Origin: JBAOHV01 sp963714875
Lineage (GTDB): Bacteria; Actinomycetota; Acidimicrobiia; Acidimicrobiales; Microtrichaceae
Direction: 5' to 3'
Assembly (NCBI GenBank): GCA_963714875.1
Contig: CAVQQI010000002.1
Coordinates: 62,001 to 126,000 of the forward strand
Length of the DNA: 64,000 nucleotides
Shown here: positions 17,843 to 26,619 of the stretch, one piece after another
How positions within the stretch are numbered: the stretch's first letter is position 1
How the letters are laid out: every line of letters starts with the position of its first letter
Made by a program: the position numbers and the translations under genes
Notes under the pieces: model-generated
The model's database searches: none
What the model saw: the letters and a program-made list of their open reading frames with translations, nothing else
What the model was told of the DNA's origin: nothing

Positions 17843-18307
17843 TCAGGCCCGCTTGACCAGCGGACGGCCGTAGGTGGAGGTCGGCTCGATGGCCTTCACC
17901 GCCTCGGCGCGCTCACCGCGCTTCTGCCACCACGCCCACATCCACATCTGCAGACCGAGGAACACCACGTAGATGCCGGTGGCGACGATGTCGCGCACGG
18001 CCCGGGCGGTGATGGTGACCGGGAACCACGGCGTCGAGAGCGACGCGATCTCGAACGGCAGCGTGACCTCGCCGGCCGGCCCGAACCAGACGACATCGGG
18101 GCGCCAGTTCAGCTCGGAGTCGGCCCAGGTCAGGAACTGGTGGGGCACGACGCCGTAGATCCAGAAGAGGATGAAGAACACGTAGGTGCCGGCGAGCATC
18201 GCCTCACCCCAGGTGAGGGGCGTCCCCACCGGACGGCGCTTCGCGTACCAGAAGATCGGTGCGACCATCGCGACCGTCAACAGCAGCGTTGAGATGAAAG
18301 CGACCAC
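17843..18307 (-). CDS. Small membrane protein, first gene of the cytochrome bc operon
   Basis: 154 residues, no family recognised. GTG start at 18307 has AGGAGG six bases upstream. Three hydrophobic segments are visible, at about residues 3-18, 36-56 and 106-130. The region between the second and third contains several Trp and Pro residues (WADSELNWRPDVVWFG) and would face the outside. No cysteine motif or haem site is present. As the promoter-proximal gene before the ferredoxin and cytochrome b it is probably a structural or assembly component of the complex, by position only. Confidence 0.85.
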   Translation of the reverse strand: MVAFISTLLLTVAMVAPIFWYAKRRPVGTPLTWGEAMLAGTYVFFILFWIYGVVPHQFLTWADSELNWRPDVVWFGPAGEVTLPFEIASLSTPWFPVTITARAVRDIVATGIYVVFLGLQMWMWAWWQKRGERAEAVKAIEPTSTYGRPLVKRA

Positions 18308-18665
18308 TGGCGACCTCCTGGCGACCTCGAACCACGTGACCCGGCGGCGTCGACCAGCGAGTCATTGTGAAACCACTCACAAGTCTAGACCGTGACCGCC
18401 GCTGTCGACGGCCGGGCCCGTACCTGCAGTTCGTGGTCTACCACGGGCGCCGCGGTGGTGGCACATCGGTCCCCCGTCGCGATCCGGACGCGGCTGCGAC
18501 CTGACACCGGCGCCACTCTGAGTGGACCCTCAGCGCACGGGTCCACCCTGACCGGGTCGAGCCCGAGCATCCTCCGCTTGGTCGGAACACGCGCTTCGTG
18601 CCTAGTCTTGGCATCGGGCCGCCTTCCCTGGTGGCCGTCGTTCCCCGTCGCCCGCGGAGGCAGCG
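18308..18665. other. Divergent control region of the cytochrome bc/nuo operon and the cytochrome c gene
   Basis: 358 bases without a gene. The left part holds the Rex-type operator (listed separately) and, 58 bases downstream of it, the ribosome-binding site and GTG of the minus-strand operon. The right end holds GGAGG at 18656-18660, five bases before the TTG start of the plus-strand cytochrome c. Short frames cross it, but none has coding character. I could not place a convincing -35/-10 pair. Confidence 0.6.
18365..18382. promoter_or_regulatory. Rex-type redox operator upstream of the bc/nuo operon
   Basis: TTGTGAAACCACTCACAA, with perfect six-base arms. It matches the published actinobacterial Rex operator (TTGTGAA, four bases, TTCACAA) at all but one position. 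It lies 58 bases upstream of the first gene of the respiratory operon, and rex itself is in this window. Rex releases DNA when NADH/NAD+ is high, and nuo is a known Rex target in Streptomyces. Binding here is inferred. Confidence 0.75.
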
Positions 18666-19409
18666 TTGTCAGATATCCCAGAGCATCTCCTGGCCAGAAG
18701 TCGAGCACGCCGAGCCGCCATGGGCGGCGGTGGCGGCGACGCCCCTGCGGCCGAGTCCGCAGCACCGGCCACCACCCAGTCGGCGGCACCCGCTGCTGCA
18801 GCGGCCGCCACCCCCGCGACGCCGGTCGCACCCGCTGCACCCGCGGTCCCCGATCCGGTTCCACCGTGGGTCGAGGCCGCTCAGACGCGACGCAAGATCC
18901 CCTTCTGGGCCGTGCCGGTCCTGGCGCTGCTGCCGTTGTGGGGCGTCGTCTATGCGTTGACGCTCGATCCCCCGACACCGACCGAGCCGGGTCCGCTCGA
19001 ACTGGGCGCGGAGACGTATGCCGGCAAGGGCTGCTCCGGCTGCCATGGCGCCGGGGGTGCCGGTGCCGGTGCGGTACCGGGCCTGATGACGACGGCCGAG
19101 GACTTCGCCGTGCCGGGCGACATGGTCAGCTGGATCGCACTGGGCAGCGCCGGCTACCAGGCATTGGGTATCGAGGAGTACGCACCCGGTAAGCCCGTCG
19201 CCGGCGGCATGCCCGGGTGGGCGGACTCGCTCACCGCCGAGGAACTGATGGCCGTGGTGCTGCACGAGCGCACCGAGTACGGCGGCGAGACGTTCGACAT
19301 CGCCGTGTGGGAGGAGGGCTTCGAGGAGGCCCTCTCGATCGTCCCCGAGGACAAGGCCGCCGAGTACATCGCGGTGCTCGAGGAGTGGGCGGCGGATCCA
19401 CCGGCGTGA
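18666..19409 (+). CDS. Membrane-anchored monohaem cytochrome c
   Basis: 247 residues. TTG start at 18666 with GGAGG at 18656-18660. The protein begins with IPEHLLARSR, a motif shared with the cytochrome b subunit at 15689. An Ala/Pro-rich linker of about 50 residues follows, then one hydrophobic segment (about 79-97) and one haem site, CSGCH, in a short class-I cytochrome c domain. The likely axial methionine is in GGMPGW. The haem domain would face outside. It is divergent from the bc operon and shares its control region. It could carry electrons between the bc complex and an oxidase. Confidence 0.9.
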   Translation: MSDIPEHLLARSRARRAAMGGGGGDAPAAESAAPATTQSAAPAAAAAATPATPVAPAAPAVPDPVPPWVEAAQTRRKIPFWAVPVLALLPLWGVVYALTLDPPTPTEPGPLELGAETYAGKGCSGCHGAGGAGAGAVPGLMTTAEDFAVPGDMVSWIALGSAGYQALGIEEYAPGKPVAGGMPGWADSLTAEELMAVVLHERTEYGGETFDIAVWEEGFEEALSIVPEDKAAEYIAVLEEWAADPPA

Positions 19410-19416
19410 TCCGCCG

Positions 19417-19989
19417 ATGACGCCGTCGCTGCGCGACCCTCGCAACATCGTCATTGCCGCTGTCCTGGTCATCGGGCTGGGTGTCGGGGCGTGGCTGGTC
19501 GCCACCGGCGGCGCCACCGACGAACCGTCGTCCGACGAACAGGGGCAGGTCGCTCCGGTCGACGAGCCTGACGGGTCCGGCGACACCGCCGCCCAGGAGC
19601 CCGAGCAGCAGCCGTCGACGCAGCGCTCACCGCTGCCCCTCGATGACCTCTCACAGCCCGCCGTCGCCGAGCTCGGGGGGTTGGTCGTGCCTCCGGATGC
19701 CGCCGACTTCCTGACCGCCCGTCTCGATGACGACCGTCAGCTCGACATCACCTTCACCATGCCTGCTGCCGCGGTCGACGGGTTCGTCGAGGGCTCCGGC
19801 CTCCCCGAGCCGGTGGCCGACCAACGCGTGGTGCTGCACAGCTCGCCGCTGTGGAAGCTCAACCCGGATGCCGGTACGTCCGTCAGCGGATCGAGCGACA
19901 CCTTCGGCGAGGTCAACCGTTCGGTCGAACTGGTGACCGAGAGCGACGGCGTGGTGCGCGCACGGGTCGTCATCACCTCGGCGGTCTGA
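19417..19989 (+). CDS. Single-pass exported protein of unknown function
   Basis: 190 residues, starting seven bases after the cytochrome c stop (ATG at 19417), so probably co-transcribed with it. One hydrophobic segment at about residues 11-29 acts as a signal or anchor. It is followed by an acidic, Gln/Glu/Ser-rich linker and a compact domain from about residue 85 to the end that looks beta-rich. No cysteine, haem or metal site is visible. No family recognised. Position suggests an accessory to the cytochrome c, but nothing in the sequence tests this. Confidence 0.75.
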   Translation: MTPSLRDPRNIVIAAVLVIGLGVGAWLVATGGATDEPSSDEQGQVAPVDEPDGSGDTAAQEPEQQPSTQRSPLPLDDLSQPAVAELGGLVVPPDAADFLTARLDDDRQLDITFTMPAAAVDGFVEGSGLPEPVADQRVVLHSSPLWKLNPDAGTSVSGSSDTFGEVNRSVELVTESDGVVRARVVITSAV

Positions 19990-20046
19990 ACCGCCCAGCG
20001 CGACGGCGGGTCGGCGCCGGCCGCTGCCGCAGCGCGTGCAGCCGCG

Positions 20047-21601
20047 TCAGCGGCCGACCGCCAGCAGCTCGTCCAGGTCGACCCGGACCGCTCGCTTCCC
20101 CGCGGCCCGCAGCGCGGCGAGGTCGCCGTGCGCCTGGGCGCCGAACAGTTCGCCGAACGTGAAGGACTCGCCGGGCACCGCGAGGTCGGCGCTGGGCGAG
20201 GACAGCACCTGCACCACGACATGACGGTCGGCACCACCCTTGTGGAGCTGTCCCGTGGAGTGCAGGAAGCGGGGTCCGATCCCCAACGTCGTGGCGACGC
20301 CGGCACGACGACCGAGGACGTGGCGTACCGCCTGCAGTCGGGGCTCGAGTGCCGGGTCGACGAACGCGCCGATGACCAGCGCGTCGCCGGCGCGCAGCAA
20401 CGCGAGCGCCGCGTCGATCGACACCGTGTCGTTCGTGGCGGGAGCCGCCGTGGCCCCACCCGAGAGCAGCGACCGGGCCTCGACCTTGGCGGACTCGACA
20501 TCGGGCTGGTCGAAGGGATTGATGCGGAGCACCACCCCGGCGAGCGTCGTGGCCCACTCCCACAGCACGATCTGGGCACCCAGGTCCTGGGGCTCCTCGA
20601 CCTGCAGGTGCACCCACGGCCCCGCCAGCTGCGCGGGGTCGACGTCGGCGTCACCGATGATGACGTGCAGGCGATGCTCCGGGTCCGGGGCATCGGCCGG
20701 CTCACCGAGCACGGGGAGCACGCCGTGGCCGTGCTTGCCGGTCGACTCCGCGATCAGCTGCTCGAGCCAGCCACCGAACGCCTCGATGCGCGGATCGAGA
20801 TGGAAGGTGAGCTTGTCGCGCCCTGCGGTGGCGGCGACCGCCATCAGGGCACCGAGCTGCGCGCCCAGGTGTTCCTCGACGGGGGTGTCGGCGCCGAGCA
20901 GGTCGAGCGCTTCGGCAGCGGTGTCCAACAGCGCCGTGGCGTCCAGGCCCATCAGTGCCGCGGGAACCATCCCGAACGCGGACAGCGCCGAGAAGCGGCC
21001 ACCGATCTCGGGGTCGCCGTGGAACACCGCACGGAACCCGCGCTCGTGGGCGAGCGTCCTCCAACGCGGAGCCGGGATCGGTGATGGCGATGAACTGACG
21101 GCCGATCGGCGACCGCGCCCAGAAGTGCTCCAGGTGGGAGCGGGTCTCGATCGTCGAGCCCGACTTGGAGGCGACCACGACGATGGTGTGGTGCGGATCG
21201 CAGGCGGCGTCGACACGGCGAACCGCGTCGGGGTCGGTGGAGTCGAGCACGGTGATGCGCGGGAACCCCTCCCCTGCATCGAAGGTGCGTGCCAGCACCT
21301 CGGGGAACAGGCTGGAACCGCCCATGCCGAGCACGAGCACGTCGGTGAACCGGCCCGCCTCCTGGTCGCCCGCGCCGTCCACGACCTCATCCGCTGCCAG
21401 GGCCCATCGAGGCCATTCGGCGGTGCTCGACTCGGGTGATCGCAACCAACCCAGCCGATCGGCGCACTCGGTCGGGTCGTCCTGGATGACGGTGTGATCA
21501 CCCTCCCAGAGCCGACGCACGGCGTCAGCGGTGGCCAACTGGTCCAGCGCTGCGGTCCAGGCGTCGAGCAGTTCCGCTGGTTCGATTCGTGCGGTGATCA
21601 T
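20047..21601 (-). CDS. pgi: Glucose-6-phosphate isomerase, interrupted by one probable base insertion
   Basis: Interconverts glucose-6-phosphate and fructose-6-phosphate. ATG at 21601 (MITARIEPAELLDAW). The N-terminal part holds LVLGMGGSSLFPEV and VVVASKSGSTIETRSH, the sugar-phosphate-binding signatures. The frame breaks after SALE near 21058 and resumes one frame over as TLAHERGFRAVFHGDPEIGG, continuing to the stop at 20047. Removing one G of a GG pair restores a 517-residue protein that reads LETLAHERGF, a usual Pgi sequence. The variant form with a reduced C-terminal domain is typical of some actinobacteria. It is the last gene of the minus-strand heme block, 22 bases after its neighbour. 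Confidence 0.9.
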
Positions 21602-21623
21602 CCCGGCGACACTACCCGGGGCG

Positions 21624-22460
21624 TCAGCGGCGCAGCCCGGGCGAGCGGTGCGCGGTCCGACCCGCAGGTCGGGGCAGCCCTCCCAGCAGACGACCTCGCA
21701 CCTCGGCCAGCCGACCGGGGTCGGCCTCGCCCGCGACGACCCGGTCGAGCACGCCCTGCAGAGCTGCTTCGACGTCGGGCACGCCTCGTGCCCGTTGGCG
21801 GACCATCCCCAGCCCGACCGCGGCCGAGGCGGGGACGCCGAGCCACCACCACGCGGTGCTGCTCGCCACCTCGAGCACCGACACCGCGGAGCCGACCCCC
21901 GCGACGGTGGATCCGCCGGTCACCGCCGCGGTCCGCTCCATCTGGAGGTCCGCGACCAGCGCCACGACGCTGCGGCCGGTGTCGACCGGTTGGACCACGA
22001 CCCGCAGACGGCGGACCCGACGAAGGTGCTCACGGCCACGAACAGCGCGTGCGCCGCGCTGCACCCATGCCATGGGGTCGGACCGTCTCGAGTACTCCGC
22101 GAACAACGAACGCTCGTCGAGTCGGCGCCGGCGCAGGGCGCCGTGCCGGCGCAGCCACTGGTCGACGACCTCGACGAGCTCCGACGCAGGTCGCTCGATC
22201 ATCCTCGTGGCGCTCACCACCGCCGGCCCGGCCACCCGGTCGAGATTCGAGGAGTCCTGGGCCAGCACGCCGAGACGTTCCTCGGCAGCCGCCAGCCGAA
22301 CTGCTGCGACGTCGAGCCCCAGGTCCTCCGCGGCCTCGGCGAGCGCCTGTTCCGAGATGTCCTGACGGGACGGGGCCAGCACGTCGAGCTCTGCCAGATC
22401 GATGGCCCGACGCAGCACGCGCTCCGCTGCATCGCGGTCGAATCCGGCCTGATCGCTCAC
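21624..22460 (-). CDS. Unknown membrane-associated protein
   Basis: 278 residues, GTG start at 22460. The first 60 residues look like a small helical region with Ala/Glu/Leu repeats (LAEAAEDLGLDVAAVRLAAAE). The middle is Arg-rich (LRRVRRLRVVVQPVD). A hydrophobic stretch of about 45 residues near residue 180-225 includes ASSTAWWWLGVPASAAVGLG and would span the membrane once or twice. No enzyme motif is recognised. It lies between hemL (60-base gap) and pgi (22-base gap) on the same strand and is probably co-transcribed. I do not assign a function. Confidence 0.75.
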   Translation of the reverse strand: MSDQAGFDRDAAERVLRRAIDLAELDVLAPSRQDISEQALAEAAEDLGLDVAAVRLAAAEERLGVLAQDSSNLDRVAGPAVVSATRMIERPASELVEVVDQWLRRHGALRRRRLDERSLFAEYSRRSDPMAWVQRGARAVRGREHLRRVRRLRVVVQPVDTGRSVVALVADLQMERTAAVTGGSTVAGVGSAVSVLEVASSTAWWWLGVPASAAVGLGMVRQRARGVPDVEAALQGVLDRVVAGEADPGRLAEVRGRLLGGLPRPAGRTAHRSPGLRR

Positions 22461-22520
22461 GTCGACAGGCTACGCCGCGCAGATCCTGCCCGATCCTCGC
22501 GCCGCACCGCGGGCGAGCGC

Positions 22521-23855
22521 TCAGCCGGCGGGTTCGGGCAGGAGGGACGCGACCTCGTGGGCCGCCTCGATCGTGACGCGCAGATCCTCGTCGCTGTGGG
22601 ACAACGAGGGGAACATGACCTCCCACGGGCCCGGGGCGAAGGCGATGCCCCGCTCCAGCATCCCGTGGAAGAACGCGGGGTACCGACCGAGCGCAACTGA
22701 TGCGCCCGCGCTCGCGAAATCGATCGGACGCTCGGCGCCGAACGTGGTGTCGTCACCGAAGAAGCAGCCGACGAGTGGCCCGACCCGGGGCACCACTGCG
22801 GGCACGCCGGCATCGGCGAAGGCCGATCGCAGCCCGCCGGCGAGCACCTCGGCGGTGCTGATCAGTCGGTCGTAGGCGGACTGGTCGAGCTGGGACAACA
22901 CGGCCAGCCCGGCAGCGGTCGCCAGCGGGTTCCCCGACAGCGTGCCCGCCTGGTACACCGGTCCGAGCGGGGCGATCGACGACATGATCTCGGCGCTCGC
23001 GCCGAACGCGCCGACGGGCAGCCCGCCGCCGATGATCTTGCCGAAGCACCAGACGTCGGGGGTGACGCCCGACCACCCGGTCGCACCGTCGACACCGAGG
23101 CGGAACCCCGTGATGACCTCGTCGAACAACAGCAGTGCACCGACGCGGTCGCACTCGGCCCGGAGCCCCTCGAGGAACCCCGCGAGGGGTGCAACCAGGC
23201 CCATGTTGGCCGCGACGGGTTCGACGCACACGACCGCGACCGACTCGTCGAGACGGGGCACGACGTTGTACGGCTCGATGCGCGTGTCCGCGATCGCGCC
23301 GACGGTGACCCCCGCCGAGTCCGGAGCGGTGCCGCTGATCGCGGCGCCCTCGGCGACGCCGGAGCCTGCCGAGGCCAGCAGCGCATCGGAGTGTCCGTGG
23401 TAGTTGCCCTCGAACTTCACGATCGTGTCGCGGCCCGATGCGCCCCGGGCCAGGCGGATCGCGGACATGGCGGCCTCGGTGCCGGAACTGGTCAGGCGGA
23501 CCTGCTCCATGCCGGGCACACGGGCGCACAGCTCCTCGGCCAGCCGCACCTCGCCCATGGTGGGCGCACCGAAGGTCGTCCCGTGCGCGGCGCCGCGTTG
23601 GATGGCTTCGACCACGGTGGGGTCCGCATGTCCGAGGATCGACGCGCCGTAGCTCTGCACGTAGTCGATGAACCGGGTGCCCTCGACGTCCCAGACATGG
23701 GCGCCCTGGCCGCGAGCGACGAAGTACGGCGTCCCACCCACCGAGCGGAAGGCACGAACCGGCGAGTTCACCCCGCCCGGGATGTGGGCCAGACCCCGCT
23801 CGTACAACGCGGCGTTGGTCATCGGAAGGCCGTCGTGGTGCACGGTTCGGCTCAC
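22521..23855 (-). CDS. hemL: Glutamate-1-semialdehyde 2,1-aminomutase
   Basis: Pyridoxal-phosphate enzyme that makes 5-aminolevulinate from glutamate-1-semialdehyde, the second C5-pathway step. 444 residues. The PLP lysine is in CFGKIIGGGLPVGAFG. Other family stretches are GGVNSPVRAF, SSGTEAAMSAIRLARG and KFEGNYHGHSD. GTG at 23855 overlaps the hemB stop by GTGA; an internal ATG at 23822 is also possible. Together with hemA it provides the complete tRNA-dependent route. It ends the core heme gene run. Confidence 0.97.
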   Translation of the reverse strand: MSRTVHHDGLPMTNAALYERGLAHIPGGVNSPVRAFRSVGGTPYFVARGQGAHVWDVEGTRFIDYVQSYGASILGHADPTVVEAIQRGAAHGTTFGAPTMGEVRLAEELCARVPGMEQVRLTSSGTEAAMSAIRLARGASGRDTIVKFEGNYHGHSDALLASAGSGVAEGAAISGTAPDSAGVTVGAIADTRIEPYNVVPRLDESVAVVCVEPVAANMGLVAPLAGFLEGLRAECDRVGALLLFDEVITGFRLGVDGATGWSGVTPDVWCFGKIIGGGLPVGAFGASAEIMSSIAPLGPVYQAGTLSGNPLATAAGLAVLSQLDQSAYDRLISTAEVLAGGLRSAFADAGVPAVVPRVGPLVGCFFGDDTTFGAERPIDFASAGASVALGRYPAFFHGMLERGIAFAPGPWEVMFPSLSHSDEDLRVTIEAAHEVASLLPEPAG

Positions 23856-24832
23856 TGCATCCCCTCTGCGAGACGTCGGGCGAAGTAGGTCAGCACGAAG
23901 TCCGCGCCTGCCCGGGTGATGGCGCTGATCTGCTCGTGGGCGACCGCGTCCAGATCGATCCAGCCGCGTTCCGCAGCAGCGTGCACCATCGCGTACTCAC
24001 CCGAGACGTGGTACGCCGCCAGCGGGATGTCGACCTCGGCCCGGGCTCGCGCCAGCACGTCCAGGTAGGTGAGTGCGGGTTTCACCATGACCATGTCGGC
24101 GCCCTCGCCGATGTCGGCCCGGATCTCCTCGAGCGACTCCCGCACGTTGCGGGGGTCCTGTTGGTACGAGCGTCGGTCACCGCCATCCGCGATCTCGACG
24201 TCGACCGCCTCACGGAACGGCCCGTAGAGCGCCGAGGCGTACTTCGCCGAGTACGCCAGGATCGCCACGTGCTCGTGCTGCTCCTCGTCGAGCGCGTCAC
24301 GGATGGCGAGGACCTGTCCGTCCATCATCCCCGAGGGTGCGCAGACGTCGACGCCCGCGTCGGCCTGGGCGAGCGCGGCCTCGGCATAGCGCTCGATGGT
24401 GGCGTCGTTGTCGACGGTCCCGTCCGGGGTGAGCAGGCCGCAGTGCCCGTGGTCGGTGTACTCGTCCAGGCAGAGGTCCGCCATGACGACGACCCGGTCG
24501 CCGTACTCGTCGCGCAGATCCTTGATGGCCAGCTGCACGATGCCGTCGGGGTCGGACGCTCCGGAGCCCTCGGCGTCCTTGTGCTCAGGGATCCCGAAGA
24601 GGATGACCGCGTCGACGCCCAGAGCGATCAGCTCGCCGACCTCTGCACGCAACGACGCACGGGTGTGTTGCACCACGCCGGGCAGCGAGCTGATGGGGTT
24701 GGGGCGTTCGATCCCCTCGCGGACGAACAACGGGGCCACCAGGTCATCGACACCCAGCCGTGTCTCGGCGACGAGCCGCCGCAGCGCTGGAGTTCTGCGG
24801 AGTCGACGGAGTCGCTGCTGGGGGAACGGCAC
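23852..24832 (-). CDS. hemB: Delta-aminolevulinic acid dehydratase (porphobilinogen synthase)
   Basis: Condenses two 5-aminolevulinates to porphobilinogen. I chose GTG at 24832 (VPFPQQRLRRLRRTPALR), giving 326 residues, the family norm. The open frame continues upstream through a small repeat and has no conserved sequence there. The two active-site lysines are in AYSAKYASALYGPFR and MVMVKPALTYLD. The metal-site loop is DLCLDEYTDHGHCG, which keeps two of the three zinc cysteines. It overlaps hemL by four bases and is separated from the cobA-hemD fusion by 326 bases that contain a strong hairpin. Confidence 0.96.
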   Translation of the reverse strand: MPFPQQRLRRLRRTPALRRLVAETRLGVDDLVAPLFVREGIERPNPISSLPGVVQHTRASLRAEVGELIALGVDAVILFGIPEHKDAEGSGASDPDGIVQLAIKDLRDEYGDRVVVMADLCLDEYTDHGHCGLLTPDGTVDNDATIERYAEAALAQADAGVDVCAPSGMMDGQVLAIRDALDEEQHEHVAILAYSAKYASALYGPFREAVDVEIADGGDRRSYQQDPRNVRESLEEIRADIGEGADMVMVKPALTYLDVLARARAEVDIPLAAYHVSGEYAMVHAAAERGWIDLDAVAHEQISAITRAGADFVLTYFARRLAEGMQ

Positions 24833-24914
24833 GGCGCTGATCCTACGGCAGCGCCCCGCCTCGGCCCTCCGCGCTCGCAGGTCTCGCACCCGCAGGACCC
24901 GCATGCTGGGGAGC

Positions 24915-24944
24915 CGTATGCAGGGGACCCGTATGCAGGGGACC
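24915..24944. repeat. Two-copy tandem repeat upstream of hemB
   Basis: GTATGCAGGGGACC occurs at 24915-24928 and again at 24931-24944, period 16, with a partial third unit (GCATGCTGGGGAGCC) just before. It lies 80-110 bases upstream of the hemB start. No regulator is known to me that matches it. Confidence 0.6.
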
Positions 24945-24999
24945 GCGATCACAGGACCCGGCTCCCGGGCCGGCCGGCGGAGCGTCGGGTACCTGTCGG

Positions 25000-25056
25000 C
25001 GCCGGCTTGCGACGAATCGGCGGTTCGTCAACGGGCGAATTCGTCGCAAGCCGGCG
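25000..25056. repeat. Long inverted repeat between cobA-hemD and hemB
   Basis: Perfect 18-base arms (25000-25017 and 25039-25056, core GCCGGCTTGCGACGAAT) enclose a 21-base loop. Within it GACGAA (25011-25016) can also pair with TTCGTC at 25024-25029, so two alternative hairpins exist. No T-run follows on either strand. It could be an attenuator, a processing site or a copy of a genome-wide repeat. Confidence 0.8.
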
Positions 25057-25158
25057 TTCGACCGTGCTCGGTCCTCAGATGCGAGCAACCCCGGATGCCG
25101 ACATCTGTCGCCAGCATCGGCCGCCAGCGCCCGAGCGGGGCCCGAGCTGGGCCCACCG

Positions 25159-26619
25159 TCACCGCCCGAGCGAACCCACCAGCGCCTCGACCAGCCCGTC
25201 GAGGGTGTGCGCGGTCGCCTCGGTGCCCACGTTCACCCCGAGCGCCCGGGCTGCGTCCGCAGTGACGGGACCGATCACCGCGACGAACGGCGGCACTGCT
25301 CCGAGCCCGGCGGCGGCGACGAAGTTGGTCACCGACGACGCAGAGGTGAACGTGATCGCGTCCGCGTCCGCGCAGCGAGCGATCGCCGCTGCATCCATCG
25401 GCACCGGAACGGTCCGGTACGCGTCGACCACCTCGACCTCCCATCCACGGGCCCGTAGTCCCTCGGGAAGCACCTCTCGTGCGGTCTCGGCGCGGGGCAA
25501 CAGGATCCGACCGCCCCCGGCGGGCGGATCGGGGAACACCTCGAGGAGCCCCTCCGCGACGAAACGCTCCGGAACCAGATCGACCTGCAGGTGATGCTCT
25601 GCCAGCACCTGCGCCGTGCCCGGACCGACCGCCGCCAGCCCGACCCCCGCAAGGTCCCGCGCGTCGCGCAACGCCGCCATCGCGCGACGGGCACCGTTCG
25701 GCGACGTCGTGATCAGCCAGTCGTACCGCGACACCTCTGACATCGCTGCGTCCAACGCAGCACCGCCATCGACCGGATCCTCGATCGCGATCGTCGGGAC
25801 CTCCACCACCTCGGCGCCGCGCTCACGCAGCATCCCGGCCAGGGCCCCCGACTGGTGCGGGGCGCGGGTGACCACCACCGCGCGCCCGGACAACGGCCGC
25901 CGGACGAACCAGTCGAGCGACTCGCTCGCGACGTCCCCCACGACGATGGTCGACGGCGGACGCAGCGGATGCTCGTGGAGCGTGGCGAGCGTCGCCCGGG
26001 TGACGTCCTGGTCCGGTCGTGTCCCCCACCGCACCGCCGCCGCAGGCGTGTCCGGGGCCAGCCCACCTGCGATCAGCTGACGGGAGATCTCGGACAGGTT
26101 CGCGACGCCCATGAGGATCACGAGGGTCCCACCGACGCGTGCCAGCGCTGCCCAGTCGACCTGGGTGACCGCCTTGGACGGATCCTCGTGACCGGTGACG
26201 ATCGTCAGGCTCGTCGACGAGTACCGCCGGGTGACCGGGATCCCGGCGTACGCGGGCGCGGCGATCGCCGAGGAGATGCCCGGGACGACCTCGTAGTCGA
26301 CACCAGCGAGCTCGAGGGCACGAGCCTCCTCGGCCCCCCTGGCGAACACGAACGGGTCGCCGCCCTTGAGCCGCACCACCATCCGTCCCGCGGTGCCGTG
26401 GCGCACCAGCAACTCGTTGATCTGCTCCTGTGGCACCGACGGTCCCCGAGGCGTCTTGCCGACATCGATGCGCTCGGCCGCAGCCGGTGCCAGGTCCAGC
26501 AGCGACGCCGCCGACAACCGGTCGTGCACCACCACCTCGGCCGCCGCGAGCAGCTCCGCGCCGCGCACGGTCAGCAGCCCGGGGTCCCCGGGGCCGGCGC
26601 CGACCAGGTACACCGTCAC
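25159..26619 (-). CDS. cobA-hemD: Uroporphyrinogen-III C-methyltransferase / uroporphyrinogen-III synthase fusion
   Basis: 486 residues in two domains. Residues 1-240 are the SAM-dependent methyltransferase: VYLVGAGPGDPGLLTVRG, the glycine loop RLKGGDPFVFARG, and PGISSAIAAPAYAGIPVTRR. Residues 245-486 are the synthase: PLSGRAVVVTRAP, then ITTSPNGARRAM and ITFTSASSVTNF. The fusion serves the branch point where hydroxymethylbilane becomes uroporphyrinogen III and is then methylated toward siroheme or cobalamin. Such fusions are common in actinobacteria. GTG at 26619 overlaps the hemC stop by GTGA; a GTG two codons later is also possible. Confidence 0.95.
   Translation of the reverse strand: MTVYLVGAGPGDPGLLTVRGAELLAAAEVVVHDRLSAASLLDLAPAAAERIDVGKTPRGPSVPQEQINELLVRHGTAGRMVVRLKGGDPFVFARGAEEARALELAGVDYEVVPGISSAIAAPAYAGIPVTRRYSSTSLTIVTGHEDPSKAVTQVDWAALARVGGTLVILMGVANLSEISRQLIAGGLAPDTPAAAVRWGTRPDQDVTRATLATLHEHPLRPPSTIVVGDVASESLDWFVRRPLSGRAVVVTRAPHQSGALAGMLRERGAEVVEVPTIAIEDPVDGGAALDAAMSEVSRYDWLITTSPNGARRAMAALRDARDLAGVGLAAVGPGTAQVLAEHHLQVDLVPERFVAEGLLEVFPDPPAGGGRILLPRAETAREVLPEGLRARGWEVEVVDAYRTVPVPMDAAAIARCADADAITFTSASSVTNFVAAAGLGAVPPFVAVIGPVTADAARALGVNVGTEATAHTLDGLVEALVGSLGR

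Larger units (their letters stand above)
24833..25158. other. Gap between hemB and cobA-hemD with a hairpin and a short tandem repeat
   Basis: 326 bases without a credible gene inside an otherwise tight operon. It contains the 18-base-arm hairpin at 25000-25056 and two copies of GTATGCAGGGGACC (24915-24928 and 24931-24944, period 16). Reading frames through it are Arg/Pro-rich shadows. The gap may hold an internal promoter for hemB-hemL or an attenuator. Confidence 0.55.
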
